This document shows, in pieces, positions 23,115-32,975 of a DNA stretch of 64,000 nucleotides. Made by a program: the position numbers and the translations under genes. How positions within the stretch are numbered: the stretch's first letter is position 1; each line of letters opens with the position of its first letter. The notes below the pieces were generated by a model. It had not been told where the DNA came from and ran no database searches. It worked only from the letters and a program-made list of their open reading frames with translations. This DNA is from Azorinus chamasolen (lineage: Eukaryota > Mollusca > Bivalvia > Cardiida > Solecurtidae), in NCBI GenBank assembly GCA_963576725.1, contig OY755238.1, positions 31,056,145 through 31,120,144 on the forward strand. The letters run 5' to 3'.

Positions 23115-24791
23115 TATACCCCCCTTTTGAAAAAATGGGGGTATATTGCTTTGCACATGTCGGTCGGTCGGTCGGTCGGTCTGTCGGTCGGTCGGTAGAT
23201 CGATGGTTTCCGAACGATAACTAATAAACGACTTGGCCTAGAATCTTCAAACTTGCTGTCTTGGTTGGTCATGACAAGTAGATGACCCCTATTGTTTTTG
23301 AGGTCACTAGGTCAAATGTCAAGGTCACCATGACCTAAAATGGTGAAATAGTTTCCGATCAATAACTGCTCAAGGGTTTGGCTTGGGATCTTCAAACTTG
23401 CTGTGGTGGTTGGTCATGACCACTACATGACCCCTATTGATTTTGAGGTCATTAGGTCAAAGGTCAAGGTCACCATGACCTTAAATGGTTAGATAGTTTC
23501 CGATCAATAACTGCTCAAGGGTTCAGCTTAGAATCTTCAAACTTGCTGTGGTAGTTGGTCATGACCACTGGATGACCCCTATTGATTTTGAGGTCACTAG
23601 GTCAAAGGTCAAGGTCACCATGACCTTAACTGGTAAAATGGTTTCTGATCAATAACGGCTCAAGGGTTTGGCTTAGGATCTTCAAATTTGCTTAGGTGGT
23701 TGGTCATGACAACTAGATTAGTCCTATAGTTTTTTAGGTCACTAGGTCAAAGGTCAAGGTCACCATGTCCTTAAAGGGTGAAATGGTTTGCGATCAATAA
23801 CTGCTCAAGGGTTTGGCCTAGGATCTTCAAATTTGCTGTGGTGGTTGGTAATGACCACTAGATGACCCCTATTGCTTTTTAGGTCACTAGGTCAAAGGTC
23901 AAGGTCACCATGCTCTTAAATGGTCGAATGGTTTCCGATCAATAACTGCTCAAGGGTTTGGCTTAGAATCTTCAAACTTGCTGCTGTAGTTGGTCATGAC
24001 AACTGGATGGCCCCTATTGTATTTGAGGTCACTAAGTCAAAGGTCAAGGTCACCATGACCTTAACTTGTAAAGTGGTTTCTGATCAATAACTGCTCAAGG
24101 GTTTGGCTTAGGATCTTCAAATTTGCTTAGGTGGTTGGTCATGACAACTAAATGAGCCCTATTGTTTTTTAGGGCACTAGGTCAAAGGTCAAGGTCACCA
24201 TGACCTTAACTGGTGAAATGGTTTGCGATCAATAACTGCTCAAGGGTTTGGCTTAGGATCTTCAAACTTGCTGTGGTGGTTGGTTGTGACCACTTGATAA
24301 CCCCTAAAGTTGTTGAGGTCACTAGGTCAAAGGTCAAGGTCACCATGACCTTAACTGGTGAAATGGTTTGCGATTAATAACTGCTCAAGGGTTTGGCTTA
24401 GGATCTTCAAACTTGCTGAGGTGGTTGGTCATGACAACCTATTGATTTTGAGGTCACTAGGTTAAAGATCAAGTCATCATGACCTTAACTGATGAAATGG
24501 TTTCCAATTAATAACTGCTCAATGGTTTGGTTCGGGATCTTCAAACTTGCTGTGGTAGTTGGTTGTGACCACTTGATGACCCTTAAAGTTGTTGAGGTCA
24601 AAGGTCAAGGTCACCATGACCTTAATATGTGAAATGTTTTCAGATCAATAAATGATCAGTGGTTTGGCTTAGGATCTTCAAAGTTGCTGTGGTGATTAGT
24701 CATGACCGCTAGATTACCTCTATAGTTGAGGTCACTAGATCAAAGGTCAGGGGGTCTGGGGGGTATACATGTTTTACAAACATCTCTTGTT
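23115..24791 (+). mobile_element. HINE-like element, family H, inserted in Penelope-like copy 1
   Basis: It starts TATACCCCCCTTTTG, pairing with AAAATGGGGGTATA, then a (GTCGG)n run at 23160-23195. About ten monomers of about 150 bp follow (GATCAATAACTGCTCAAGGG, TTAGGATCTTCAAACTTGCT, GTGGTTGGTCATGACCAC, CACTAGGTCAAAGGTCAAGG). It ends GGGGGGTATAC, the hairpin ATGTTTTACAAACAT and CTCTTGTT. The empty site in copy 2 (CCTTTTATAAATAAAGG, 29870-29887) fixes the boundaries to within a base and shows no long target duplication. Each monomer has AGGTCAAAGGTCA direct repeats. Confidence 0.78.
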
Positions 24792-25530
24792 AATAAAGGT
24801 ATTGATTTTATTGACCTCCAAAGTATTTTTAGAGACAAAAATGTAATTGACACTATTCCTAAATACTTTAAAAATACAGAACCACCTATCTTCTGCTACA
24901 AATATAACAAACCCATCAGAAATACAATTTTCAACTATAATAAAATTGTTGCCAACCTTAATATTAATGATAATATTCCTGATAATTGAGATTGTGCCAC
25001 CTCAAAATTTTGCTATTCTCCGGCTGGTCATGTGATCACTGGTAATTTTGAGATAATTAAAGATAAACGTTTACGATCTCTTTTGAATAAAGGTCCCAAA
25101 TATAGAATACCATCCATGATAGATTTTAACTCTTGTCGAGTTCAGATTGCGGAGGCTTTACAAAACTTTAGTATTAAATGGTGTCGAAGAGAACATGTTG
25201 AGTCGAATGCTCTTTCTAGTTGGAAAAAACTAATTTTTGATATTATTGATAAACGCATTTCCTTTTATAGCTCTAATAAACACCTTCTTCCACCTAAACC
25301 TAGAATTTCTGTTAGACATCTTAAAAAGGGTTTACAGGATTTCCATTCAAAATTCCTGCTGATAAGGCATCGAATAATGTGATTATTATTAGACGATTAC
25401 ATTATATCGATGTCTTGAAGCAGGAAATTATTAATACTAAGTCATACATTTCAGTTAGTACTGACGAAAAGAACATCGTTTCAGACCATGTCAAAAAGTG
25501 TGAATAACTTGGAACCGATATTAAAATTAC
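24792..25530 (+). pseudogene. Middle domain of Penelope-like element, copy 1
   Basis: Translation shows NKGIDFIDLQSIFRDK, TEPPIFCYKYNKP, then a TGA at 24987-24989 that is also present in copy 2 (30075-30077). It continues with GHVITGNFEIIKDKRLRSLL, KGPKYRIPSMIDF and SFYSSNKHLLPPKPR. These precede the reverse-transcriptase palm. Compared with copy 2, this copy lacks about 10 bases near 25348, which shifts the frame, and has another stop near 25505. No named domain is recognised. Confidence 0.55.
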
Positions 25531-26905
25531 ACAACATAAACTTCCTACAATGTATTGGTTACCAAAACTACATAAAAAACCATATAAAGCTCTTTTCATT
25601 GCAAATTCTAGTTCATGTACAACTACTAAATTGTCTATACTTTTGACTTCTTGTTAAACGAAGGTAATGGAACATGTAAGGTTCTACTGTGATAAGACTT
25701 ATGAAAATTCTGGAATAAATCTCTTCTGGTCTATTAAGAACTCTTCAGAAGTCTTAAACAAACTTAAGAACAAAAGGTATCTTGCATCCACTGTAAGCAC
25801 ATACAATTTTTCTACTCTGTACACAACTCTTCCTCATATTTTAATTAAGGATAAGATTACTAACTTAATCCAGAAAGTATTTGTCCAGGAAAAAACATCA
25901 TTCTAGGCATGTAATGCTGAAAAAGCTTTCTTTACTGACGAGCAAATGAAATATTACACCAATTGGACTTGCTCAGAAGTTTGCGAATCACTAACCTTTC
26001 TTTTGGATAACATATTTGTACATTATGGGAATGCTATATACCGTCAGGTAATAGGTATTCCCATGGGTACGAATTGTGCACCACTTGTCGCAGATTTGTT
26101 TTTGTACTGCTATGAGAGAGATTTCATGTTGCGTTTGAATCCTCAATCACAAGAAGATGTTATAAAAGCCTTCAATGAAACTTGTCGATATTTGGATGAT
26201 ATTTTTAACTTAGATAACCCTTTCTTTGATGCTCTGATTTCTACAATTTATCCTAAAGAACTCAAATTGAATAAAGCTAACCCGTCCGACAATTATGCAG
26301 CGTTTCTTGATCTCGACCTTAAAATTGATAATGGAATGATTTCTTCTAAAATATATGACAAAAGAGATGATTTTGATTTTAATATTGTTAATTTTCCTCA
26401 TCTTGACGGGGATGTTCCCCGTGCTCCATCTTATGGGGTTTATATATCTCAACTTATTTGTTTTGCTAGAGCTTGTTCATCTATTGACAATTTCAACAGT
26501 CGAAATCTCATTTTAACTGAAAAACTGCTTAAGCAAGGATATAGATACCATAAACTAAGAAAAACTTTTTCTAAATTTTACTATCGAAATCTCTCGCTTA
26601 TTGGCAAGTACCAATCTAATCTCAAGGAGCTTCTGTGACACGGTGTTTCACATCCTGAATTTTATAGTGATGTGATTTACAAACTTCGTAAAATTATTGG
26701 ACATACCCATTTTCTCACTTTGTTCATCAAATATGTTAAAAAATTCATTAAAAAGGGATATGATCCTGTAGTACTACAACATACTGCATGTTTGGTTGTC
26801 AACCCTTTTACAGTTGGCAATCACGCTGGCCTCTTTGCATGTACGCCGACAGGAAAGGTTTAGTACTCTATGAAGGCGACCTCTTAAATCCAGAAATGGA
26901 AGGAG
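25531..26905 (+). pseudogene. Reverse transcriptase of Penelope-like element, copy 1
   Basis: Motifs in order: WLPKLHKKPYKA (fingers), TYNFSTLYTTLPH (motif A), GIPMGTNCAPLVADLFL (motif B), CRYLDDIFNL (motif C; catalytic Asp pair at 26195-26200), AFLDLDLKI, and SYGVYISQLICFARACSS. C-terminal matter ends HTACLVVNPFTVGNHAGLFA. Motif A has Asn (25805-25807) where copy 2 has Asp (31503-31505), so a catalytic residue is lost. Stops lie at about 25655, 25903 and 26636; the last is a CGA to TGA change relative to copy 2. The longest open piece (25946-26638) is 230 residues. The ADLFL and YGVYISQL patterns place it with Penelope-like enzymes; the clade is uncertain. Confidence 0.7.
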
Positions 26906-27044
26906 AACGTCGGATATCTGTACTATTTCATTTTTGTCGTACCCTTTATTCCTTTTCTACAGTTACTCTGTTTGCAGCTCAATCATTGAGTACACTAGCG
27001 ATAGGTGGATACTGTTTGTTCACTTAAATGTTTTCGTTATACAT

Positions 27045-27119
27045 CGAGGGCTTGGTGCAAAACTATTCTAACTCCTTCACTTTGTGAAGGAGTTAGAATA
27101 GTTTTGCACCAAGCCCTCG
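27045..27119. mobile_element. 75-bp perfect palindrome inserted in Penelope-like tail
   Basis: The arms are 36 bp, perfectly complementary, separated by TTT. The outer end is CGAGGGCTTGG and the centre CTTCACTTTGTGAAG. ACAT stands on both sides (27041-27044 and 27120-27123). The second Penelope-like copy reads GTTATACATGCAC with a single ACAT (32628-32641) and no palindrome. The insertion is therefore 75 bp plus a 4-bp target duplication. It has no coding capacity and would need a transposase in trans. The mechanism is unknown. Confidence 0.85.
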
Positions 27120-27221
27120 ACATGCACTTTACCACTGTATTTGCTGTCGCGGTTGTTGTAGATTAGTCGGAGAGGGGATACGTTTATTTACACTGTTTGT
27201 CTTTTAGGGTGGGGATGGAAT

Positions 27222-27312
27222 AAGTGTGAGGTTGGGCGCCCATAAACCGGTTTAACCCCCCAGTGACTTTTGTCACTGACCGTTCCAAGGCGGTGCTTCC
27301 ATCTTCCCCCTA
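27222..27312 (+). repeat. Conserved structured 3' tail block of the Penelope-like family
   Basis: The order is AGTGTGAGGTTGGGCGCCC, the palindrome TAAACCGGTTTA, ACCCCCCAGT, the hairpin CAGTGACTTTTGTCACTG, and ACCGTTCCAAGGCGGT (a second short stem ACCG/CGGT). The same order occurs at 32728-32820, 38600-38692, 58278-58370 and, on the minus strand, 60832-60914. In the 38-kb and 60-kb forms the hairpin is AGTGGTGATTTTGCTACT-like, with different bases but preserved pairing. The function is not known; it could be the RNA recognised by the element's own reverse transcriptase. Confidence 0.7.
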
Positions 27313-27449
27313 TTGAGTGTTTGTTTTGTCTTTGTGCGTCTCTTGTTGTTTTTTATAGTTATGTACATTTGCTGTTTCCTTGTGTTGCTGTTCGGGCGAC
27401 TATTTTTTTTGTATGTGGTGTTTCCTGCATGACTCATTTTTGTACTTTT

Positions 27450-28175
27450 GGGATACTTGAATGTGCATCATCCGTCGTCTGTCGTGCGTCGTACATCGTC
27501 CGGCGTCAACAATTTGCTTGTGAACACTCTAGTGGTCACAATTATAGTCCAATCTTCATGAAACTTGGTCAGAATAAATGTCTTGATAACATATCGGATG
27601 AGTTCGAAAGTGGGTCAACTAGGTCATTAGGTCAAAAAGTAGGAAAACCTTGTGAATCCTCTACAGGTAAAATTTTTAGCCCAATTTTCATGAAACTTGG
27701 TCAGAATGATAGACTTGATAAAATCTTGGAGGAGTTTGAAAAATGGGTTACGTGGGGTAAAAAACTAGGTCACTATGTCAAACAGTAGAAAAACCTTGTG
27801 AACGCTCTAGTGGTCACAATTTTAGTCCAATCGTCATGAAACTTGGTCAGAATGAATGTCTTGATAACATCTTGGACAAGTTCGAAAGTTGGTCAAGTGG
27901 GTTAAAAACTAGGTGACTAGGTCAAACAGTAGAAAAACATTGTGAACACTCTAGATAGTGGTCACATTTTTTGTCCAATCTTCATGAGACTTAGTCATAA
28001 TGATTGTCTTGATGGCAAGTTTGAAAGCTGGTTATGTGAGGTTAAAAACTAGGTCACTAGGTCAAACAGTAGAAAAACCTTATTAACACTCTAGTGGTCT
28101 CATTTGCTGTGCAATCTTCATAAAACATAGAATTATTGTCTTGATAAAATCTTGGACTTGTTTGAAAATGGGTCA
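27450..28175 (+). repeat. A2-type element abutting Penelope-like copy 1, truncated both ends
   Basis: GGGATACTTGAATGTGC leads to a CGTCGTCTGTCGTGCGTCGT run and CGTCAACAATTTGCTTGTG. About four A2 monomers follow. The GCTCACC head is missing at the Penelope-like tail. The 3' end is cut near 28175, where a unique 100-bp block (28176-28275) begins that is repeated at 44312-44412 in front of another A2 element. Confidence 0.6.
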
Positions 28176-28275
28176 CGTTCAGGAGCTGTCTGAAAGGGGT
28201 CGACCCTGTTTTGTATCATGTCTTAGAACCAGAACCTTAGAATCTCTAGCATCACATACATTTGAATTATCTACC

Positions 28276-29336
28276 TTTTTAGCTCACCTGAGCAAAACTC
28301 GGGGTGAGCTTTTGAGAGACTTGAATGTCCGTCGTGTGTCGTGCGTCGTCAACAATTTACTTGTGAACACTCTAGTGGTCACAATGTTTAGTCCAATCTT
28401 CATGAATCTGTATCAGAATGATTGACTTGATATAATCACGGACGAGTTCGAAAGTTGATCACGTGGGGTCAAAAACTAGGTAAAATAGTAGTTAAACCTT
28501 GTGAACAATTTAGGGGTCACATTTTCAGATCAAACTTCATGAAACTTTGAGTGATTGTACTGATAAAATCTCGGATGATTTTGAAATTGGGTCATGTGGG
28601 GTCAAAAACTAGGTCACCAGGTCAAATAGAAGAACAAGCTTGTGAACACTATAGAGGTCACATTTTCAGCCTAATCTTTATGAAACTGTCAGAATGGTTG
28701 CCCTGATAAAATATCGGACAAGTTTGAAAGTGGGTCATGTGGGGTAAAAAACTATGTCACCAGGTCAAATAGTAGGAAAACCTTGTGAATACTCTAGAGG
28801 TCACATTTATAGCCATATCTTCATGAAAATTGGTCAGAATGATTGTGAGAAATGGTCAGAATGATTGTCCTAATAAAGTCTTGGACAAGTTTGAAAGTGG
28901 GTTATGTGAGGTCAAAAAGTAGGTCACTGGGGCATATCGTAGAAAAATCTAAGTTACACTCCAGTGTCCAGATTTTTAGCCCAGTCTTCCTCAAACTTGC
29001 TCAGAGTGTTTGTCTTGGTGATATCAAGGTTGAGTATGATCATGGGTAGGTGGGAATAAAAAGTAGGTCACTAGGTCAAATCTTAGAAAAATTACTTTAG
29101 AAGGCACATTTTTAGCCCAATCTTCATTGGTCAGAATCATTGTCTTGATAAAATCAATATACTTAATCTTTCAAAATCTTGTTCTTCAGAACACACCACT
29201 GCTCATGATTCACTATCAACATTGTTCATTTATTGTCCCTAAGGTCAATATTGGCCCTACCCATGGGCTACCCAGCAAAAATCTAAAATCTATGGTAATC
29301 AGGTGAGCGATTAAGGGCCATCTTGGCCCTCTTGTT
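28276..29336 (+). mobile_element. A2-type HINE-like element, complete ends
   Basis: The head TTAGCTCACCTGAGCAAAAC pairs with CTCGGGGTGAGC. Next come CGTCGTGTGTCGTGCGTCGT and CAACAATTTACTTGTG, then about five monomers, and the end ATCAGGTGAGCGATTAAGGG, CCATCTTGGCCCTCTTGTT. Its left flank (TTTGAATTATCTACC) and early body match 44312-44800, so the two loci share more than the element. 29337-29434 is unassigned. Confidence 0.7.
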
Positions 29337-29434
29337 TAGTGTTTGCTTTGTATTATATGTTGCTGCTGATCTTATGCTTCTATGATAATTGTGCTTATCA
29401 AAACCTGCTTAATATGATTTTATAGATATATAGA

Positions 29435-29642
29435 GTTGTTATACGCCAAACTTATAAAGATGGTTATATATTGGCTTGGCCCTGTCAGTCCGGTCTGTTC
29501 AGCTGTTTGTCCATTTGTGCATCAACATTTTGTTTGTCCGGTCAACATTTTCTTTGTCCGCCAGTTTCTCGGAAAACTATTTGATGGATATCAATGAAAC
29601 GCCACACAAATCTTTAATGCATCAATATCTGAAGCTGATTTG
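29435..29642 (+). repeat. Family C element 5' fragment
   Basis: GTTATACGCCAAACTTATAA with GGTTATATATTGGC gives a degenerate head. Then CAACATTTTGTTTGTCCG and one monomer follow (TTTCTCGGAAAACTATTTGA, AATGAAACGCCACACAAA, ATCTGAAGCTGATTTG), matching the copy at 463-1752. It stops at 29642, where the 5'-truncated second Penelope-like copy begins. Confidence 0.6.
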
Positions 29643-30692
29643 ATATATCTATATACTTTACGTCTAACTTCTGGTAAATATGCCATGCTTTCTAGACTTT
29701 CCTCCTTATCAATATCTTCATTAAAAGAAATTGACGAGCAAGCCGATAAAATCATTTTTAGATCAGAGACTCTCATAGGAATGGCTAGTTTGATACACAG
29801 CTTTACTCTTCATGTTCTTAGACCTTTCTTTGACAAATTATCTGAACACCTACGATTCGTTTTGAAAATTCCTTTTATAAATAAAGGTATTGATTTAATT
29901 GACTTCCAAAGTATTTTTAGAGACAATACTGTAATTGACACTATTCCTAAATACTTTAAAACTACAGAACCACCTCTTATCTGCTACAAATATAACAAAC
30001 CCATCAGAAATACAATTTCCAACTATAATAAAATTGTTGCCGACCTTACTATTAATGATAATATTCCTGATAATTGAGATTGCGCCACCTCAAATTTTTG
30101 CTTGTGATGACTGGTAATTTCGAGATGATTAAAGATAAACGTCTACGATCTCTTTTGAATATAGGTCCCAAATATAGAATACCATCATTGATAGATTTTA
30201 ACTTTTGTCGAGGAAAGATTGCTGAGGCTTTACAAACTTTTAGTATTAAATGGTGTCTAAGAGAATATGCTGAGTCTAATGCTCTTTCAAATTGGAAAAC
30301 ACTAATTTTTTATATAATTGACAAACGCATTTCACATTCTTCCACCTAAACCTAGACTTTCTGTTAGATATCTTAAAAGGGGTTTACAGGATTTCCATTC
30401 AAATTAAGCTTTTGTTCCTGCTGATAAGGCATCGAATAATGTGATTATTATTTGGCGATTACATTATATCGATGTCTTGAAGCAGGGAATTATTAATACC
30501 AAGTCATACATTTCAGTTAGTACTGATGAAAAGACCATTGTTTCAGACCATGTCAAAAGGTTTGAACATCTTGGAACTGATATTAAAATTACACAACATA
30601 GATTTCCTACACTGTATTGGTTACCAAAACTACATAAAAAACATATAAAACGCGTTTCATTGCAAATTCTAGCTCTTGTACAACTACTAAAT
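29643..30692 (+). pseudogene. N-terminal and middle domains of Penelope-like element, copy 2
   Basis: The frame 29640-30077 reads KYAMLSRLSSLSISSLKEID, LRPFFDKLSEHLRFVLKIPF, NKGIDLIDFQSIFRDN and YKYNKPIRNTISNYN. It then stops at the TGA (30075-30077) shared with copy 1. The next segment reads DKRLRSLLNIGPKYRIPSL and is broken by a deletion near 30335 relative to copy 1. A further segment has LPKLHKKHIKR near 30640, the start of the reverse transcriptase, before the D element enters at 30693. Non-functional. Confidence 0.55.
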
Positions 30693-31385
30693 TATGAATT
30701 TTGGCTGCAACAATTTTGACAGAAGTTATGGCCCTTTGTAGTTTTTCCTTATAGCGAAAAAATCTTGTGCAGCTAACTCCTCCAACACTATTTTTCTTAT
30801 ATAGAATATATAGTGAAAAAATCTTGTGCGCCAACACTATTTTCCTTGTATAGAATATATAGTGAAAACATCTTGTGCAGCTAACTCCTACACTGTTTGA
30901 GGGATTTACTTCAAACTTTTACATATGAACCAGCTATGTGTGAGGATGGTCATGTGGTTTAGAATTTTGGCTGCAATAATTTTGACAGAAGTTATGGCCC
31001 TTTGTGGTTTTTCCTTATATAGAATATATAGCGAAAAAATCTTGTGCAGCTAACTCCTCCTACACTATTTGAGGGATTTATTTCAAACTTTTGCATATGA
31101 ACCAGCTAATGTATATGTGAGGATGGTCATGTGGTTTGGAATTTAGGCTGCAACAATTTTGACAGAAGTTATGACCCTTTGGAGTTTTTCCTTATATAGA
31201 ATATATAGCGAAAAGGTCTTGTGCAATTGACTCCTCCTATACTACATGTATTTTGACATATGAATTTATGCCTCTTATGGGTGCCAGGGTAGAGGGTGCA
31301 CAGGGGGTGAATTCATTCCTCTTTTGGATGCGGGGATGGGGTACCGGGGGGAGACATGTGTTTTTCTCAAAAATAAACTCTAGTT
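30693..31385 (+). mobile_element. HINE-like element, family D, 5' truncated, in Penelope-like copy 2
   Basis: About four monomers of roughly 170-190 bp (TTTGACAGAAGTTATGGCCC, TTTCCTTATATAGAATATAT, ATCTTGTGCAGCTAACTCC, TATGAACCAGCTA). It ends GGGGGGAGACATGTGTTTTT, CTCAAAAATAAACTCTAGTT. The complete family member is at 59077-60164. The Penelope-like reading breaks at CTACTAAATT and resumes at ATCTATACTTTTGACTTC. Copy 1 reads CTACTAAATTGTCTATAC there, so the boundaries are clear. Confidence 0.7.
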
Positions 31386-32480
31386 ATCTATACTTTTGAC
31401 TTCTTGTTTGACAAAGATAAACAAACATGTAACATTCTGTTGTAAGACATGAACATTCTAGAATAAATCTCTTCTGGTCTATTAGGAGCTGTAAGCACAT
31501 ACGATTTTTCTACTTTGTACACAACCCTTCCTTGTGATTTAATTAAAGATAAACTTACTAACTTAATCAAGAAAGTATTTGCCCAAGAAAAAACATCATT
31601 TCTGGCATGTAATGCTGATAAAACTTTCTTTACTGACGAGCAAATGAAATATTACACCACTTGGATTTGCTCAGATTGGTATTCCTGTGGGTACGAATTG
31701 TGCACCACTGGTTGCTAATTTTTTTTACTGCTATGAGAGAGATTTCATGTTACCTTTGAATCCACAATAACATGAGGATGTTATAAAAACCTTCAATGAA
31801 ACTTCTCGATATTTGATGATACTTATAACTTAGTTAACCCTTTCTTTGATGCTCTGAATCCTACAATTTACCCAAAAGAACTCGAATTTATTAAAGCTAA
31901 CCCTTCCGACGCTTATGAAGCTTTTCTTGATCTAGACCTTAAAATTGGCAATGGAATGATTTCTTCTAAAATATATGACAAAAGAGATTATTTTGATTTT
32001 AATATTGTAAATTTCCCTCATCTTGACGGAGATGTTCCCCGTGCCCCATCTTACAAGGTTTATATATCTCAACTTATTTGTTTTGCTAGAGCTTGTTCAT
32101 CTATCTATTGATGATTGTAACAGTCAAAATCTCATTTTAACTGAAAAGCTGCTTAAGCAAGGATATAGATACCATAATCTAAGAAAAACTTTCTCTAAAT
32201 TTTACTATCGAAATCTCTCACTTATTGGCAAGTACCAATGTAATCTCAAGGCGCTTCTGCGACACGGTATTTCACATCCGGAATTTTATGGTGATGTGAT
32301 TTACAAACTTCGTAAAATTACCCATTTTCTCACTTTGTTCATCAAATATGTTAAACATTTCATTAAAAAGGGATATGATCCTATAGTACTACAACACACT
32401 GCATGTTTGGTTGTCAACCCTTTTACAGTTGGCAATCACGCTGGCCTCTTTGCATGTACGCCGACAAGAAAGGTTTAGTA
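31386..32480 (+). pseudogene. Reverse transcriptase of Penelope-like element, copy 2
   Basis: Motif A is TYDFSTLYTTLPC with the catalytic Asp kept (31503-31505). Motif B is only partly present: about 55 bases of the region before GIPVGTNCAPL are deleted near 31675. Motif C is destroyed by a one-base deletion just before the Asp pair (TATTTGATGAT at 31810-31820; copy 1 has TATTTGGATGAT). The C-terminal part (ILTEKLLKQGYRYHNLRKTF, HTACLVVNPFTVGNHAGLFA) is open from 32023 to 32478. The lesions differ from those of copy 1 apart from one shared upstream stop. Confidence 0.65.
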
Positions 32481-32727
32481 CTCTATGATGTCGACCTCTT
32501 AAATCCAGAAACGGAAGGAGAACGTCGGATATCTGTATTACTTTTCTACAGTTACTCTGTTTGCAGCTCAATAATTGAGTACACTAGCGATAGGTGGATA
32601 CAGTTTTTTCACTTAAATACTTTCGTTATACATGCACTTTTCCACTGTATTTGCCATTGAGGTTGTTGTAGATTAGTCGGAGAGGGGATACATTTATTTA
32701 CACTGTCTTTTAGGGTGGGGATGGAAT

Positions 32728-32820
32728 AAGTGTGAGGTTGGGCGCCCAAAAACCGCTTTAACCCCGCAGTGACATTTGTCACTGACCGTTCCAAGGCGGT
32801 ACTTCCATCTTCCCCCTATT
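32728..32820 (+). repeat. Conserved structured tail block, Penelope-like copy 2
   Basis: TAAGTGTGAGGTTGGGCGCC, AAAAACCGCTTTAACCCC, GCAGTGACATTTGTCACTG and ACCGTTCCAAGGCGGTACT. The hairpin stem is intact and only a loop base changes relative to copy 1. The AAACCGGTTT palindrome has one substitution (CCGCTT). It ends just before CTTCCCCCTATT, shared with 27300-27312 and 58362-58372. Confidence 0.65.
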
Positions 32821-32975
32821 ATATGTTTGTTATGTATTTGTGTGTCTCTTGATGGTTTTATAGTTATGTACATTTGCTGTTTCCTTGTGTTGCTGTTCGG
32901 GCTGCTGTTTGTTCTGTATGTGGTGTTTCCTTCCTGACTCATTTTTGTACTTTTTGTAATAATTTTAGACATACC

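Larger units (their letters stand above)
22625..27449 (+). mobile_element. Penelope-like retroelement, copy 1, decayed
   Basis: It comprises an N-terminal domain (22630-23114), a middle domain and reverse transcriptase (24792-26905) and a structured 3' tail (to about 27449). The tail ends TGCATGACTCATTTTTGTAC, as in the other copies. It is interrupted by an H element (23115-24791) and by a 75-bp palindrome (27045-27119). A second copy is at 29643-32955. Tails alone occur at 34080-34177, 58141-58506 and 60592-61096 (minus), and a related subfamily at 38101. The Penelope-like assignment rests on the reverse-transcriptase motif pattern. I see no GIY-YIG endonuclease, so it is provisional. Confidence 0.6.
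29643..32955 (+). mobile_element. Penelope-like retroelement, copy 2, 5' truncated
   Basis: It starts at CTATATACTTTACGTCTAAC, corresponding to position 22882 of copy 1, so about 250 bp of the N-terminal region are missing. It carries the middle domain, reverse transcriptase and tail, and ends GACTCATTTTTGTACTTTTT. A D element interrupts it (30693-31385). It lacks both the H insertion and the 75-bp palindrome found in copy 1 and so serves as the empty site for both. Confidence 0.6.

Noticed and set aside
27100..27320. Hammerhead ribozyme in the Penelope-like tail
   Set aside because: I looked for the CTGATGA and GAAA core words expected in Penelope-associated hammerheads and did not find them in the tail.
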